Source: Sphingobacteriales bacterium (GTDB lineage: Bacteria; Bacteroidota; Bacteroidia; Sphingobacteriales; Sphingobacteriaceae). From it: 64,000 nucleotides of DNA. Position 1 is the stretch's first letter, and each line of letters opens with the position of its first letter. The stretch is taken from NCBI GenBank assembly GCA_026390835.1, contig JAPLFD010000007.1:1-64000 (forward strand). The letters are read 5' to 3'. A model generated the notes under the pieces. That model did no database searches and was not told the DNA's origin. It was given only the letters and a program-made list of their open reading frames with translations. A program made the position numbers and the translations under genes. Positions 62,233 to 64,000 of the stretch are shown here, one piece after another.

Positions 62233-63360
62233 TTACAGTTTAGTTAAGGTATACTTTAACTTACCGTAGTTTCTTAAATCCATTACAATTTTATAGTTAC
62301 CTGCAACAGTAACAGGAATGTTATTTCCACCTAAGCGATCTAAAACACCATCAGCATTTCCATCACCTAAATCTAAGTCATTCCAAGCATCATTCGGTCT
62401 GAATTTTAACCCACCAGCTCTAAGGGCTAGAGTAAGTTCTAAGGTTCCTGTTACCGGGTTATACACCAAGTCGGTATCAGCACCCCAGCCAGTTGGCGTA
62501 GCATCACCAATAACTCCCCAAGCTCTTGGGCTAGCTTTGTAGGTATCGGTATTGTCATCAAACTCTACCAAATAATAACCTGCGCCTAGAATTTGGGCAT
62601 TAGCAGAACCACCTACAGTACCGGTATTTACACCACTAGCATCTACACCGGTGTTTACACCACCTAAATCACCAGACCAAGACGGTACCGGTACGAATTT
62701 AAATTCGTTTACCGCAGATGGGAAATACATAAAACCTCTGTATACTTTATTGTCAAAAAGGCTCATAATTTGAGGCGCAGTTGCTGGATTCCAGCCGTAA
62801 TCACCTGCTGGGTTTGAATAAAATCCTTTAACAACAACACCACCAACAGTTGGATCGGCTTGGTGCGCACCAGCTACATACCAAGTAGGATACACGATGA
62901 TGATTTCATACGGTGTAATGGCTACGGTTTTTACATTAGAATAAACAGGAGCGATAGCCGTGTTTACCACTGCTTTCACTCTAAATTCTACGTTGGTAGA
63001 AACACCGTATTGGTAACCGGAAATATTTAACAAGGTGTTAAGTTGCTCCACGGTATATCCAAGCGTTAATTTACCGGCATCAATGTCTACATCTTTTGGT
63101 GTAGCAAAGCTAGTGCCTGCTTTGGCAATTTGAACGGTATACTTCACAGCAGATTTAAAGCCATAATCTGCGGCTGTCCACGTAAAGGTAACTGCAGCAT
63201 TGGCTTTGTTGGCCTCTGTTAAAACCAGTGTGGTAGCTGATGAGCTCAATACAGGTGCCTTTGCATTGGCAATGGTAGTTAAGGTCTCATCTTTTTTACA
63301 TCCCCATAGCGCTACGCTAAAGAATGTAAGTACGAGTAATTTATTGACTATTGTTTTCAT
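62233..63360 (-). CDS. susE: SusE/SusF-family outer-membrane starch-binding lipoprotein
   Basis: ALWGCKKDETLT lipobox; SusE-like beta domains (TWYVAGAHQAD...; WGVIGDATPTGWGADTDLVYNP). Confidence 0.88.
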   Translation of the reverse strand: MKTIVNKLLVLTFFSVALWGCKKDETLTTIANAKAPVLSSSATTLVLTEANKANAAVTFTWTAADYGFKSAVKYTVQIAKAGTSFATPKDVDIDAGKLTLGYTVEQLNTLLNISGYQYGVSTNVEFRVKAVVNTAIAPVYSNVKTVAITPYEIIIVYPTWYVAGAHQADPTVGGVVVKGFYSNPAGDYGWNPATAPQIMSLFDNKVYRGFMYFPSAVNEFKFVPVPSWSGDLGGVNTGVDASGVNTGTVGGSANAQILGAGYYLVEFDDNTDTYKASPRAWGVIGDATPTGWGADTDLVYNPVTGTLELTLALRAGGLKFRPNDAWNDLDLGDGNADGVLDRLGGNNIPVTVAGNYKIVMDLRNYGKLKYTLTKL

Positions 63361-63411
63361 ATAAACGTTGTTTAACCGGAGGATTTAAGCCCTCCGGTAT
63401 TATTACAATTA

Positions 63412-64000
63412 TTAGTTAGGGTTTTGGGTTAAGTTAGGGTTTGCTACCAACTCGTCTGACGGAATTGGGAATACATTTCTCCAGCTTTCCACTGCTTTAC
63501 CTGGCTTAATATCACCTTTCCATGGCCATAAGTAAGTAGCATCGGTAAATTTACCAAAACGAATTAAATCCGTTCTGCGGTGACCTTCCCAATACAACTC
63601 ACGAGCACGTTCGTCTAAGATGAACGGTAAGGTTAAATCAGCCTGAACAATTGATGCAGCTACTGCACGTGTACGTAACGTGTTGATGTACGTAACAGCT
63701 GTGGTTAAGTTACCACCAGATCCACCACGTAAGGCAGCTTCGGCATAAATTAAGTATTGTTCGCCTAAACGGAATAGTGGAAAATCGATATCCATCCAGG
63801 TTAGATTTGATCCTGCAGTACCATCTGATTTAATGTTTTTAAATTTAGTTACACCATAGCCATCAGTAAAGGTTCCAATCTCATTAATTTCTATAGATTG
63901 ACCTGCTGTATGGAACTGAGAACGTTGATCTAAAGTACCTGTAACATCAGGGAATAAGTTAGGCAGGTTTTTGGTTGTACGTAAACCACCCCAACCACCA
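63412..64000 (-). CDS. susD: RagB/SusD family nutrient uptake outer membrane protein, partial (5' end off right edge)
   Basis: FPLFRLGEQYLIYAEAALRGG; FILDERARELYWEGHRRTDLIRFGKF; NPNLTQNPN. Frame stays open to 64000 (GGWGGLRTTKNLPNLFPD...). Confidence 0.93.
   Translation of the reverse strand, partial: GGWGGLRTTKNLPNLFPDVTGTLDQRSQFHTAGQSIEINEIGTFTDGYGVTKFKNIKSDGTAGSNLTWMDIDFPLFRLGEQYLIYAEAALRGGSGGNLTTAVTYINTLRTRAVAASIVQADLTLPFILDERARELYWEGHRRTDLIRFGKFTDATYLWPWKGDIKPGKAVESWRNVFPIPSDELVANPNLTQNPN

Overview
The window is a Bacteroidota (Sphingobacteriia/Chitinophagia-like) chromosomal segment. The taxon is inferred from gene content and from TAnnTTTG-type -7 promoter elements; it was not computed. 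Most of the window is a dense housekeeping region: pyrC, two glycosyltransferases, GH3-family enzyme, dxr, rseP, hscB, tRNA-Leu(CAA), tRNA-Leu(TAG), tig-clpP-clpX, AMP nucleosidase, cysteine synthase, DUF4290-murA, a UvrD/PcrA helicase, clpB, pyrE, NUDIX, coaD, rsmD-DUF3822 and a RecD-like helicase. Accessory content has five parts. (a) A four-gene, stop/start-overlapping (TAATG) operon at 23.2-26.7 kb encodes a collagen-like/adhesin-head surface protein, a type IX secretion type-B C-terminal domain protein, a PorP/SprF protein and a stand-alone receiver domain. (b) A TPR protein at 29.0-30.5 kb has a histidine-kinase-like dimerisation helix but no ATPase domain; it lies divergent to an unannotated 48-aa lipoprotein behind a very AT-rich promoter region. 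(c) A compound island at 45.5-47.05 kb contains an esterase gene bounded by attC-like inverted repeats (integron-cassette-like), a 21-bp degenerate tandem array, and a REP plus 57-bp palindromic element. The last of these recurs in inverted orientation at 61.86-62.09 kb. (d) A starch/maltose utilisation locus runs from 49.3 kb to the right edge (three GH13 proteins, GH65 phosphorylase, beta-phosphoglucomutase, MFS transporter, SusE, SusD), with an SDR and a proline-iminopeptidase-like hydrolase embedded. (e) There is one clear frameshifted membrane-protein gene at 5.87-6.39 kb. No CRISPR array, rRNA, transposase, prophage or recognisable defence system was seen.
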